Positions 54,777 to 63,068 of a stretch of 64,000 nucleotides of DNA are shown here, one piece after another. The stretch is taken from positions 248,001 through 312,000 of the forward strand of contig NZ_AQRA01000007.1 of the NCBI RefSeq assembly GCF_000626715.1. Direction: 5' to 3'. The stretch's first letter is position 1. Each line of letters opens with the position of its first letter. The notes beneath the pieces were generated by a model, which was not told where the DNA came from, did not search any database, and saw only the letters and a list, made by a program, of their open reading frames with translations. The translations under genes were made by a program, and so were the position numbers. The DNA comes from Aquimarina atlantica (GTDB lineage: Bacteria > Bacteroidota > Bacteroidia > Flavobacteriales > Flavobacteriaceae).

Positions 54777-55367
54777 CTACTTTTTATATTGATAGTGACC
54801 AATAATCTTATAATCAAACAGACAATCTGCTACTACTTGTCCGCCACCAATGTTATGAACGATTAAATAGCGTTGTTGATCACCAGATTTTTTATTGACT
54901 ACCATACCAATATGGGTTAGCCCTCCTCCCAGGCTCCAACATACAATATCACCTGGGATATAGTCTTTTGGGTCATTAGTTATCGGTTTTGTTTTCCCAA
55001 ATCTTGAAAAAAACTTCATCAGGTTAGGAACTCTTCTGTGATCAATATTTTTATCGGTTTTAGACAATCCCCAATTTTTGGGATATAACCCAAAATTAGC
55101 ACGCATATCTTCATGTACTTCTTTCTGTAAATCAATATCTAAAGCTCTGTAGGCTCTAATTACTACATCGGTACATACTCCTTTATCGCTGGGGACATCA
55201 CCATTTGGATAGTCGATAGAGAAATAAGTAGGATCATATGTAACTTTGTTTTTGGTTAATGCTATGGCAGCATCAGATAATTGATCTTTAAAGTCGGTTT
55301 GCCCAAAATTAAATTGAACAAAAAGCACGAAAAGACATAAAGAAAGTATGCGATGTTTTGTAATCAT
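54777..55367 (-). CDS. DUF1287 family exported protein
   Basis: 196 residues from the ATG at 55367, giving a signal peptide (ILSLCLFVLFVQFNFGQ). The longer frame to 55424 would add 19 residues and hide it. The body has CTDVVIRAYRALDIDLQKEV, then DYIPGDIVCWSLGGGLTHIG and a YLIVHNIGGG strand: Cys, His and His positions as in an NlpC/P60-like papain fold, the family DUF1287. A periplasmic amidase or peptidase is inferred. Divergent repeats lie upstream. Confidence 0.87.
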   Translation of the reverse strand: MITKHRILSLCLFVLFVQFNFGQTDFKDQLSDAAIALTKNKVTYDPTYFSIDYPNGDVPSDKGVCTDVVIRAYRALDIDLQKEVHEDMRANFGLYPKNWGLSKTDKNIDHRRVPNLMKFFSRFGKTKPITNDPKDYIPGDIVCWSLGGGLTHIGMVVNKKSGDQQRYLIVHNIGGGQVVADCLFDYKIIGHYQYKK

Positions 55368-55393
55368 AGATTGATTCTTACTATAGTATACAG

Positions 55394-55566
55394 GTTGTGC
55401 ATTTTGAGCTAAAATAGTTTTCAAAATGTCAGTTCGAGTGATTTTTTGATAAAAAAATTGTATCGAGAACCCTTTAAAGTTTAGAATTCTTATTCTCGAT
55501 ATAAATTTTACTCATTTTAATCGTAAAATTCACTCGAATTGACAGAATTTTATCAAAATGCACAAC
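55394..55566. repeat. Nested inverted repeat of 173 bp
   Basis: Outer perfect 14-bp arms GTTGTGCATTTTGA (55394-55407) and complement (55553-55566). Middle 15-bp arms with one mismatch at 55427-55441 and 55530-55544 (TGTCAGTTCGAGTGA type). Inner arms TATCGAGAA (55461-55469) and complement (55493-55501). It shares blocks with 53537-53692. No coding frame. The 335-bp gap 55368-55702 holds nothing else recognisable. Confidence 0.8.
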
Positions 55567-55702
55567 TGGTTATTTTATAAATGTTAATACAAGGATAATG
55601 CCATGTATTAACATATTATGATATCTTTTTACTCTGAATTCGAAACGTTATCAGCAATGAGAAATATCGTTATATCTCAGTGATTGATCAAAAGATACAA
55701 AA

Positions 55703-56464
55703 TCACCGAATACTTTTTACAAAGTTACCAATGTTATCTGTTCCATGTTGAGTTACATGTTTTATAAAAGCAGAACCAATGATAGCACCTTTGGTTGTTT
55801 TGGTTGCTTGCATAAATGTTTCATTGTTACTGATTCCGAAACCAACAATTTGCGGGTTTTTAAGATTCAAAGCTTCGATACGTTCAAAATACTGCTGTTG
55901 CGTATCACCAAATGTACTTTTGGCTCCAGTTGTACTGGCAGAACTCACCATATAGATAAACCCATTAGATACATCATCTATAAATCGAATACGCTCATCT
56001 GAAGTTTGCGGAGTAATTAAAAACACATTGATCAAGCCATATTTCTCGAAAGTTGCCTGGTAATGTTCGTGATATTCATTAACCGGTAGATCGGGAATAA
56101 TCAATCCGTCGATACCAATTTCCTGGCACTTGGCACAAAAAGCTTCTATGCCGTACTGCATCATAGGGTTAAAATATCCCATAATGATTAGAGGAATGTT
56201 AACCGATTTACGAATGTCTTTTAATTGTTCAAATAGAAGTTGAGTGGTCATACCATTTTTAAGGGCTGCGGTCGAACTCTCTTGTATTGTTGGCCCGTCT
56301 GCCAAAGGATCACTAAAAGGTAATCCGATTTCGATCATATCTACTCCATGTTGTTCTAGATCTTGTATGATTTTTGTAGTATCGTGAAGTGATGGATATC
56401 CAGCTGTAAAATATATAGATAGTAATTTTTTATCTTGCTCCAACGCTGTGTTTATTCTGTTCAT
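55703..56464 (-). CDS. trpA: Tryptophan synthase alpha chain
   Basis: 253 residues. Cleaves indole-3-glycerol phosphate to indole, passed to TrpB. Landmarks are IEIGLPFSDPLADGPTIQ (catalytic Glu and Asp) near 41-58, and FIYMVSSASTTGAKS. Last gene of the trp operon. Two 14-bp direct repeats of AGTATTTAGTATTG follow its start on the trpB side (56470-56497). Confidence 0.97.
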   Translation of the reverse strand: MNRINTALEQDKKLLSIYFTAGYPSLHDTTKIIQDLEQHGVDMIEIGLPFSDPLADGPTIQESSTAALKNGMTTQLLFEQLKDIRKSVNIPLIIMGYFNPMMQYGIEAFCAKCQEIGIDGLIIPDLPVNEYHEHYQATFEKYGLINVFLITPQTSDERIRFIDDVSNGFIYMVSSASTTGAKSTFGDTQQQYFERIEALNLKNPQIVGFGISNNETFMQATKTTKGAIIGSAFIKHVTQHGTDNIGNFVKSIR

Positions 56465-56544
56465 TTTTTAGTATTTAGTATTGAGTATTTAGTATTGAGA
56501 GGCTCATAATTAGTGCTCATTACAATGTACTTACTACTGAATTG

Positions 56545-57726
56545 TTATAATTTAAAATAGTCTATGTAGGTGTCAAGGTCTTTGTCACCACGACCAGAAA
56601 GGCTTATGACAACAACATCTTCGGGTCTAAATTTTTTATCATTAAAAATAGCCAGGGCATGTGAGGATTCTATTGCAGGGATAATTCCTTCTAATTGCGA
56701 TAGTTCTAATCCGGCCGCCATGGCATCATCATCGGTTACAGAATAAAACTCTCCGCGTGCAGTTTTATATAGATGAGAATGTAATGGTCCAACACCTGGG
56801 TAATCCAATCCTGCAGAAATAGAATAAGGCTCTGTAATTTGTCCGTCCGGGGTTTGCATTAGCAAGGTTTTACACCCATGAATAATTCCTTCTTTTCCTA
56901 ATTGCGAAGTAGCTGCGCTTTCACCACTATGTATTCCCTTTCCGGCAGCTTCTACTGCAATAATCCCAACACTGGGTTCTTCTAAAAAATGATAATATGT
57001 CCCCGCAGCATTACTACCACCACCAATACATGCTACTACATAGTCAGGATGTTCTCTTCCTTCTTTTTCTTTTAGTTGCCACTTAATTTCTTCTGAGATG
57101 ATTGATTGAAATCGTGTTACCATATCTGGGTAAGGATGAGGTCCTATGGCAGAGCCAATAATATAATGTGTATCGACAGGGTTATTAATCCAATCTCGTA
57201 TGGCTTCATTGGTAGCATCTTTAAGGGTTTTACTTCCCGACTTGGCAGGTCTTACTTCTGCACCAAGCATTTTCATTCGGGCTACATTGGGTGCTTGTCG
57301 TTTAATGTCAATTTCACCCATATAAACAATACATTTAACCCCCATAAGAGCACATACTGTTGCTGTAGCTACCCCGTGTTGTCCTGCTCCTGTTTCTGCA
57401 ATGATTCTGTTTTTACCTAATCGTTTTGCTACAAGAATTTGCCCAATTGTATTATTTACTTTATGCGCACCGGTATGATTTAGGTCTTCGCGCTTAAGGT
57501 ATACTTTGGTATTGTGTTTTTCTGAAAGGCGCTTGGCAAAATACAAAGGAGAAGGTCTCCCTACATAGTCTCTTAATAATTGATCAAACTCTTTTTTGAA
57601 AGAAGGTTCGTTCATAATATCGAGATAGGTAGTTCGTAATTCTTCGACATTAGGGTAAAGCATTTCGGGTATATATGCTCCTCCAAAATCTCCGTAATAT
57701 CCTTTTTCGTTTACTTGATAATTCAT
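56545..57726 (-). CDS. trpB: Tryptophan synthase beta chain
   Basis: 393 residues, PLP enzyme joining indole and serine. PLP lysine in HTGAHKVNN, phosphate-binding GGGSNAAG, AETGAGQHGVATATVCALMG and the C-terminal SGRGDKDL. Complete and typical. Confidence 0.98.
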   Translation of the reverse strand: MNYQVNEKGYYGDFGGAYIPEMLYPNVEELRTTYLDIMNEPSFKKEFDQLLRDYVGRPSPLYFAKRLSEKHNTKVYLKREDLNHTGAHKVNNTIGQILVAKRLGKNRIIAETGAGQHGVATATVCALMGVKCIVYMGEIDIKRQAPNVARMKMLGAEVRPAKSGSKTLKDATNEAIRDWINNPVDTHYIIGSAIGPHPYPDMVTRFQSIISEEIKWQLKEKEGREHPDYVVACIGGGSNAAGTYYHFLEEPSVGIIAVEAAGKGIHSGESAATSQLGKEGIIHGCKTLLMQTPDGQITEPYSISAGLDYPGVGPLHSHLYKTARGEFYSVTDDDAMAAGLELSQLEGIIPAIESSHALAIFNDKKFRPEDVVVISLSGRGDKDLDTYIDYFKL

Positions 57727-57754
57727 TTTTTATTGTTTTTGGTTGTCATTGCGT

Positions 57755-58420
57755 TTATGCTGAAATGACAAGCTTTATAAATTTTTCGAGATTTTCTGTT
57801 TTTTTAACTCCGGGTTCACTTTCGAATTTGCTATTTACATCGATAGCGTGTAAATATTTAGATTCGGGACGCTTCTTAAAAGAGACAATAGCTTCGGTTT
57901 CATCAAGTCCGATACCACCACTTAAAATGAATGGAGTAGAAGAGGGGTAGCCTTTTAAGACACTCCAATCAAAAGTATATCCATTACCTCCTTTTTCTTT
58001 TCCTTTGGTATCAAAGAGAAAATAATCTACAATACCTTCGTAGGGTTGTAAACGGTTAAAATCAAATTGATCTTTGATCGAGAATACTTTCCAGAGCTTG
58101 ATTTGGTTAGACCTCACAGGTCTCGAAGACCTGTGAGGTCTATTTAGACTATAATTTAACTCCTGGCAGAACAGAGGAGTTTCATTTCCGTGCAATTGAA
58201 TAGCTTTAAAGTCATATTGCTTTACTTTTTCTACGATAAAATCTACAGAGGCGTCTACAAATACCCCTACTTTTTTTATTGCAGAAGGTAATTTTGGAAT
58301 TTCTCCTTCAAAATTTCTGGGAGAGTTTTCATAGAAAATAAAGCCAAGGTAATCTGGTTTGAGAGCTGCAACGGCTTCTATGTTTTCCTGGTATTTCATT
58401 CCGCAAATTTTCAACTTCAT
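57755..58420 (-). CDS. trpF: Phosphoribosylanthranilate isomerase with repeat-derived insertion
   Basis: 221 residues, a little longer than usual. Normal landmarks: CGMK at 6-9, ALKPDYLGFIFY, KVGVFVDAS, IQLHGNET at 74-81, and FILSGGIGLDE. Between FCQELNY (to residue 90) and LWKVFSI (from 109) about 18 residues replace what is normally a short connection. Residues 94-104 are encoded by a palindromic repeat and are rich in Arg/Ser. Reading frame and all motifs are intact, so the enzyme is probably functional. Confidence 0.95.
   Translation of the reverse strand: MKLKICGMKYQENIEAVAALKPDYLGFIFYENSPRNFEGEIPKLPSAIKKVGVFVDASVDFIVEKVKQYDFKAIQLHGNETPLFCQELNYSLNRPHRSSRPVRSNQIKLWKVFSIKDQFDFNRLQPYEGIVDYFLFDTKGKEKGGNGYTFDWSVLKGYPSSTPFILSGGIGLDETEAIVSFKKRPESKYLHAIDVNSKFESEPGVKKTENLEKFIKLVISA
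58108..58142. repeat. Palindromic repeat inside trpF
   Basis: Perfect 16-bp arms TAGACCTCACAGGTCT and its complement around CGA, 35 bp in all. It lies in the trpF coding sequence and encodes residues about 93-104. It is related to 47036-47068 and to the half copy at 58451-58466. Confidence 0.95.
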
Positions 58421-58450
58421 CGTTTGTTGTTTTTTTAGCTTTTACTAAGT

Positions 58451-58466
58451 TAGACCTCACAGGTCT
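58451..58466. repeat. Half copy of the palindromic repeat at the end of trpC
   Basis: TAGACCTCACAGGTCT, identical to one arm of the repeat in trpF 343 bases away. On the minus strand it supplies the last codons and the TGA stop of trpC (C-terminus KDL). Confidence 0.9.
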
Positions 58467-59248
58467 TTGTTTAGTTTTTGTATAAATTCTACTGCACTGG
58501 CTCCGGGGTTTTCGGTTTTCATAAAGTTTTCACCGATAAGAAAACCTTTGTATCCATATTGTTTTAGGTCTTTTATAGCCTCAATAGTACTAATACCACT
58601 TTCTGAAACTTTTACAAAATCATCGGGGATTTGAGTACTTAGGGTTTTACTAATATCTGTACTTACCTCGAATGTTTTTAGATTTCGATTGTTTACGCCC
58701 AGCATATCCAGAGATGGCATGATTGATTTTTGTAGTTCGTCCTGGTTATGAACTTCTAGTAACACATCGAGAGATAAGCTTTTGGCAAACTGGGATAAAG
58801 ATTTGATCTCATCGCGCGATAAAACGGCTGCTATTAATAAGATTACATCGGCTCCATGAGCTTTGGCTTCTACTAATTGATATTCGTCGATGATAAATTC
58901 TTTGCGTAGCAAGGGCATTTGTACTGTGGCTCTGGCGAGTAAGAGATCTTCCAGCGATCCTCCGAAATACTTACCGTCGGATAGTACCGACATCCCACAA
59001 GCTCCTGCATTTTGATATCCATCGGCTACATCTTGTACACTTACTTTTTGATTGATTACAGATTTAGAGGGAGACCTGCGTTTATGTTCTGCTATGATAC
59101 CGGTATCGCTATTCTGTAAAGCTTTGGCCAATGAATTTGTTTCGCGATCAAATAATACAGAATTCTCTAATTGTTTGATAGGAATGATGCTTTTTTTAAG
59201 GGCAACTTCTTTATGCTTATCGGCTATTATTTTGTCTAGGATATTCAT
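58457..59248 (-). CDS. trpC: Indole-3-glycerol phosphate synthase
   Basis: 263 residues. Landmarks are IIAEHKRRSPSKSVIN at 51-66 (catalytic Glu and Lys), VLLRKEFIIDEYQLVEA-like PLLRKEFIIDE and LLEVHNQDEL, and VSESGIST. The C-terminal KDL and stop codon fall within half of a palindromic repeat, so its natural end may have been replaced, without harm to the fold. Confidence 0.97.
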   Translation of the reverse strand: MNILDKIIADKHKEVALKKSIIPIKQLENSVLFDRETNSLAKALQNSDTGIIAEHKRRSPSKSVINQKVSVQDVADGYQNAGACGMSVLSDGKYFGGSLEDLLLARATVQMPLLRKEFIIDEYQLVEAKAHGADVILLIAAVLSRDEIKSLSQFAKSLSLDVLLEVHNQDELQKSIMPSLDMLGVNNRNLKTFEVSTDISKTLSTQIPDDFVKVSESGISTIEAIKDLKQYGYKGFLIGENFMKTENPGASAVEFIQKLNKDL

Positions 59249-59291
59249 CTATTGTTGATAGTGATTTGTTGATAGTTGTTTGTTGACGATG

Positions 59292-59654
59292 TTATTTTGT
59301 TGTTAGCGTTTTATAGTAATTAATAAACCCATTCAACAATTTTTTACAACTTATAATTTGTTCAATTAAATTTTTATGCTCTTTTACTTCTATATAATTT
59401 TGATCTAATGCTAAATATAACTGGGTTTCTAATTCATATAATGAACCTCTGGAAATATGGAAAAAATGTATGCTATCTGAAGAAGTTCTTCTACCACAAC
59501 CTTCAGCTATATTTGAAGGAATAGAAATAGCAGATCTTCTCATTTGACTTGTCAATCCATATGTTTCGTCTTTGGGGAATTTTTTGGTTATATCATAAAG
59601 ATTGTTAACCAATTTCCTTGTTTCTTTCCAAACTTTTAATTCTGTATACTCCAT
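59292..59654 (-). CDS. Four-helix-bundle protein (23S rRNA intervening-sequence type)
   Basis: 120 residues from the ATG at 59654. Signature of the S23/IVP family: YTELKVWKETRKLVNNLYDI, then YGLTSQMRRSAISIPSNIAEG and RGSLYELETQLYLALD. First known from insertions in 23S rRNA genes; the family is widely scattered in Bacteroidota genomes. Here it interrupts the trp operon between trpD and trpC and is unlikely to have a role in tryptophan synthesis. The flanks carry short repeats of gttgat and gatcaac type. Confidence 0.9.
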   Translation of the reverse strand: MEYTELKVWKETRKLVNNLYDITKKFPKDETYGLTSQMRRSAISIPSNIAEGCGRRTSSDSIHFFHISRGSLYELETQLYLALDQNYIEVKEHKNLIEQIISCKKLLNGFINYYKTLTTK

Positions 59655-59683
59655 ACGATCAATGATCAACGAATAACGATCAA

Positions 59684-60679
59684 CTAATTTTTACTTAGTT
59701 CCTGAACTTTTTTCAATGCTACTAATCCTTTTCCAGAAAGTAGTGACTCTTTTGCTTTTTCGAATCCTTGTTTTGGTTCGAGACCTTCTACTGTGGCGAT
59801 AGCCATTCCTGCATTGGCACAGACTACATTGTTTTGTGCTTCGGTACCATTACCACTTAGAATATTCATAAATATGCCAGCAGATGCTTCGATAGAATCT
59901 CCTCCGTAAATATCTTCTTGTTTCAATAGTGGTACTCCAAAATCTAAAGGAGAAAGCATTCCTTCGGTAGTATTAGAAATTGTTTTTGTGTTTCCGGTTA
60001 GCGAAATCTCATCATACCCATCCAGGGCATGGATAATAGTGAATTTTTTATCTGTATTTTGATACAAATACCCATACATCCTTGCTAACTCTAGGTTAAA
60101 CACTCCTACGATTTGATTTTTTGGAAATGCTGGATTTACCATAGGTCCAAGCATATTGAAAAACGTTTTTACTCCTAATTCTCTACGTATCGGGGCGACA
60201 TTTTTCATCGCAGGGTGAAATAATGGAGCATGTAATACACAAATCCCTGCTTCATCGATACTGCGTTTTAAAAAGTCTTTATCATTACTAAACTTAATTC
60301 CCAAATGTTCCATTACATTAGAGCTACCACAGGTTGAAGAAACTCCGTAATTACCGTGTTTAGTAACTTTAATTCCGGCTCCTGCCGAGACAAAAGAAGA
60401 AAGTGTTGATATGTTAAAGGTATCTTTACCGTCTCCTCCTGTGCCACAAAGGTCTACAGGGTTATACTCGCTAAGGTCTATTGCGATACAAAGCTCTAGT
60501 AAGGCATCTCTAAATCCTTCTAATTCTTCGATAGTAATGCTACGCATCATATATACGGTAAGAAATGAAGCAATCTGACTTTGATTGTATTCTCCTTTAG
60601 AGATGTTAACCAAAACCCTTTTGGCTTCTTCTTTAGAGATGGTTTCGTGATTGATTAATCGATTGAGTAAGTTTTTCAT
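59684..60679 (-). CDS. trpD: Anthranilate phosphoribosyltransferase
   Basis: 331 residues. Landmarks DLCGTGGDGKDTFNIST, VTKHGNYGVSSTCGSSNVME and RRELGVKTFFNMLGPMVNP cover the PRPP and anthranilate sites. Typical length. Confidence 0.97.
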   Translation of the reverse strand: MKNLLNRLINHETISKEEAKRVLVNISKGEYNQSQIASFLTVYMMRSITIEELEGFRDALLELCIAIDLSEYNPVDLCGTGGDGKDTFNISTLSSFVSAGAGIKVTKHGNYGVSSTCGSSNVMEHLGIKFSNDKDFLKRSIDEAGICVLHAPLFHPAMKNVAPIRRELGVKTFFNMLGPMVNPAFPKNQIVGVFNLELARMYGYLYQNTDKKFTIIHALDGYDEISLTGNTKTISNTTEGMLSPLDFGVPLLKQEDIYGGDSIEASAGIFMNILSGNGTEAQNNVVCANAGMAIATVEGLEPKQGFEKAKESLLSGKGLVALKKVQELSKN

Positions 60680-60735
60680 GATGTTGTTTTTAAGACCTTC
60701 ATGGTTTTTGAAACCTTGAGGGTTGTGTCTATGCT

Positions 60736-61308
60736 TTAGTTATTAACCCAGTTTTCTAATATCTTTTTTCCATCGGGAGTTAATACAGATTCTGGATGAA
60801 ATTGCACACCGCGAACATCTAGTTCTTTATGACGCAGCGACATGATTTGTCCGTTTTCATCATATGAAGTCACTTGCAGGCAATCGGGTAAATTTTTATC
60901 TGCTACTACCCAGGAGTGATATCTTCCTACATCAAAACTGGTGTCTAGTCCTTCGAAAAGAGATTCGTCTGTAACAGATAATGTTACATTGGTTGCCACA
61001 CCATGATACACTTCATTAAGGTTGATAAGGCTACCCCCAAAAACTTCACCTATGGCTTGTTGTCCCAGGCATACTCCAAAAATACTTTTGGTTTCTGCAT
61101 ATTTGCGGATAATGTCTTTTAACAATCCTGCTTCGTCTGGGATTCCCGGACCGGGAGATAATAGGATTTTTTGAAATGCATCTACATCTTCTAATCGTAA
61201 TTGGTCATTGCGTTTTACCACAACCTCACAACCAAGATCTTCTAGGTAATGAACCAGGTTGTATACGAATGAGTCATAATTGTCTATTACTAATATTTTT
61301 GTATTCAT
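60736..61308 (-). CDS. trpG: Anthranilate synthase glutamine amidotransferase subunit
   Basis: 190 residues, class I amidotransferase. Nucleophile Cys in GVCLGQQAIGEVFGG and His-Glu in GVQFHPESVLTP; LLSPGPGIPDEAG is the usual loop. Supplies ammonia to TrpE. May also serve PabB, as in many bacteria with a single such gene; not decidable here. Confidence 0.96.
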   Translation of the reverse strand: MNTKILVIDNYDSFVYNLVHYLEDLGCEVVVKRNDQLRLEDVDAFQKILLSPGPGIPDEAGLLKDIIRKYAETKSIFGVCLGQQAIGEVFGGSLINLNEVYHGVATNVTLSVTDESLFEGLDTSFDVGRYHSWVVADKNLPDCLQVTSYDENGQIMSLRHKELDVRGVQFHPESVLTPDGKKILENWVNN

Positions 61309-61380
61309 TGTTCTTTTTTTAATTTACATTTGGCTTCTAACATCTGACTTCTGACCTCTGATTTTATACTACTTTTTTGT

Positions 61381-61447
61381 GTTAGGGATAGCAGCTGGCT
61401 ACCTTGTAGCGCGAATAGCCCGACCCCAGGTAATTGGGGGAACACCC
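61381..61447. repeat. GC-richer intergenic element between trpG and trpE
   Basis: The stretch reading GGGATAGCAGCTGGCTACC to GGCCCGACCCCAGG-like sequence (61385-61440) is much richer in G+C than the flanks and recalls dispersed intergenic elements of Flavobacteriia with GTCGGGCTA and GCTATCCCTAAC ends on the minus strand. Only one copy is in the window, so family membership is from memory and uncertain. Before it, 61333-61360 has short repeats of tctgacttctgacc type. Confidence 0.35.
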
Positions 61448-62845
61448 TTATATTTCTTCTGCTATTTTTAACGCTTTTGTTAATGCTCCTAGTTTATTGT
61501 ATACTTCTTGTAATTCATTCTCTTCATTTGATTCATTAACCAATCCGGCTCCTGCTTGCCAGTGTAATTTGTGATTTTTACTTAGAAAAGTACGGATCAT
61601 AATGGCGTGATTAAAGTTTCCTGAAAAATCCATAAAACCAATTGCTCCCCCATAGAAATCACGATTTACGTTTTCGTATTTTTCGATAAGTTGCATGGCC
61701 ATGTGTTTTGGCGCACCACTTAATGTACCTGCCGGGAAAGTATCTCCTACTATTTGCATAGTGGAGGTATCTTTATGTTTTTTGCTGGTCACTTTACTAA
61801 CCAAATGGATCACATGAGAATAAAACTGAACTTCTCTATAGGTTTCTACAGTAACATGATTTCCGTTTCTACTTAGGTCGTTACGTGCAAGGTCTACTAA
61901 CATCACATGTTCTGCATTTTCTTTTTCATCTACAGATAGTTTTTTTGCTAATTCTGCATCTTGCTCATCATTACCTGTACGTTTAAAAGTACCTGCAATT
62001 GGATGAATCTCGGCAATATCATCTTTTACAACGAGTTGTGCCTCGGGAGAACTACCAAATATTTTAAAATCACCATAATCAAAGTAAAATAGGTAAGGCG
62101 AAGGATTAACGCTGCGTAATGCTCTGTAGACATTAAATTCGTCTCCTTTAAATTTTTGTGAAAAACGCTTGGATAGTACTAATTGAAATACATCCCCGCG
62201 ATGACAATGTTTTTTGGCAAGGGAAACATGTTCTTTATATTGTTCGTCGTTAAGGTTAGAGGTTGTATCCCCAACTGTCTCAAAATTATAGGAGGCAAAA
62301 TTTTTGACTTTAAGTAGCGATTCTATTTCGGCAATATTACTTTCTGATTCATAGCAATGCGCAAAAATATAGGCTTCATTAGTAAAATTACTAATGGCAA
62401 TAATATTTTGATATACTGTATATTGTATGTCGGGTATATGTAAACCATTTTCTTTTTTAGTAATAGAAATATCCTCAAAATATCGAACCGCATCATAAGA
62501 GATATAACCAAAAAGACCATTGTTAATGAATTTAAACTCGCTTTTTGAGGTTACAAATTTTTTGCCAAATTGCTCAATAACTTCGGCAATATTAGTGTCG
62601 TCTGTGATACGTGTTTCTTCGATACTCTTATCAGGAAAGGATTGGTAAATAGTTTCGTTTTCTACCTTGATATTGGCGATTGGATTACAGCAGATATAAG
62701 AAAAGCTATTTTCACTACCTCGGTAATCGTTGTTTTCTAGTAATAAACTATTAGGAAAACGATCTCTGATTTTTAGATAAACACTTACCGGAGTAAAGGT
62801 GTCTGCCAGAATTTGTTTGAAATGTGTGGTTAATTTATAAGTCAT
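61448..62845 (-). CDS. trpE: Anthranilate synthase component I
   Basis: 465 residues. First enzyme of the pathway and usual target of tryptophan feedback. Landmarks: FQLVLSKRFSQKF, the chorismate site HPIAGTFKRTGND and DLARNDLSRNG, and YGGAIGFMDFSGNFNHAIMI near the C-terminus. First gene after the attenuator. Confidence 0.97.
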   Translation of the reverse strand: MTYKLTTHFKQILADTFTPVSVYLKIRDRFPNSLLLENNDYRGSENSFSYICCNPIANIKVENETIYQSFPDKSIEETRITDDTNIAEVIEQFGKKFVTSKSEFKFINNGLFGYISYDAVRYFEDISITKKENGLHIPDIQYTVYQNIIAISNFTNEAYIFAHCYESESNIAEIESLLKVKNFASYNFETVGDTTSNLNDEQYKEHVSLAKKHCHRGDVFQLVLSKRFSQKFKGDEFNVYRALRSVNPSPYLFYFDYGDFKIFGSSPEAQLVVKDDIAEIHPIAGTFKRTGNDEQDAELAKKLSVDEKENAEHVMLVDLARNDLSRNGNHVTVETYREVQFYSHVIHLVSKVTSKKHKDTSTMQIVGDTFPAGTLSGAPKHMAMQLIEKYENVNRDFYGGAIGFMDFSGNFNHAIMIRTFLSKNHKLHWQAGAGLVNESNEENELQEVYNKLGALTKALKIAEEI

Positions 62846-62885
62846 TTTGCGTTTTTAATTTTTAATTACAATCCTTGTTTAGGGA

Positions 62886-62921
62886 ACAAAAAAAAGGCTT
62901 GTCGTGATTCGACAAGCCTTT
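62886..62921 (-). terminator. trp attenuator terminator
   Basis: On the minus strand AAAGGCTTGTCG, five-base loop, CGACAAGCCTTT, then a U-run. It lies 29 bases after the leader peptide stop and 40 bases before trpE, exactly where an attenuator is expected. The loop plus first stem bases (TCACGAC, 62901-62907) can instead pair with GTCGTGA (62956-62962). Confidence 0.9.
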
Positions 62922-62950
62922 GATATGTTTACTTAACACAATGATAGGAG

Positions 62951-63013
62951 CTATCTCACGACGTTTTCGTTTTGAGATGACCACCACCAATTATTTGTTA
63001 AGATTGTTTTCAT
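62951..63013 (-). CDS. trpL: Tryptophan operon leader peptide with WWW
   Basis: 20 codons: MKTILTNNWWWSSQNENVVR, then TAG. Three Trp codons in a row at positions 9-11 make it the control peptide of an attenuator. A stretch right after them (ATCTCA, 62973-62978) can pair with TGAGAT (62953-62958) at the stop codon. A ribosome stalled at the Trp codons would cover the first strand and free GTCGTGA to open the terminator. The gene is too short for ordinary gene finders. The name trpL is by analogy. Confidence 0.88.
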   Translation of the reverse strand: MKTILTNNWWWSSQNENVVR

Positions 63014-63029
63014 TTTTTATTTATTGGGC

Positions 63030-63061
63030 CAAATATATAAATTAATTATAATTAAGAACAA
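63030..63061 (-). promoter_or_regulatory. Promoter of the trp operon
   Basis: Minus strand TTG (63059-63061), 21 bases, TATATTTG (63030-63037), an exact -7 match. Predicted start about 63025, about 12 bases before the leader ATG. Confidence 0.65.
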
Positions 63062-63068
63062 TAAAAAA

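Noticed and set aside
55368..55424. Longer N-terminus for the DUF1287 protein
   Set aside because: It would place 19 polar residues before a clear signal peptide and run into the inverted-repeat element.
62951..63013. Chance short frame rather than a leader peptide
   Set aside because: Three consecutive Trp codons, the position between a promoter and a terminator before trpE, and the mutually exclusive stems make chance very unlikely, so it was kept as a feature.
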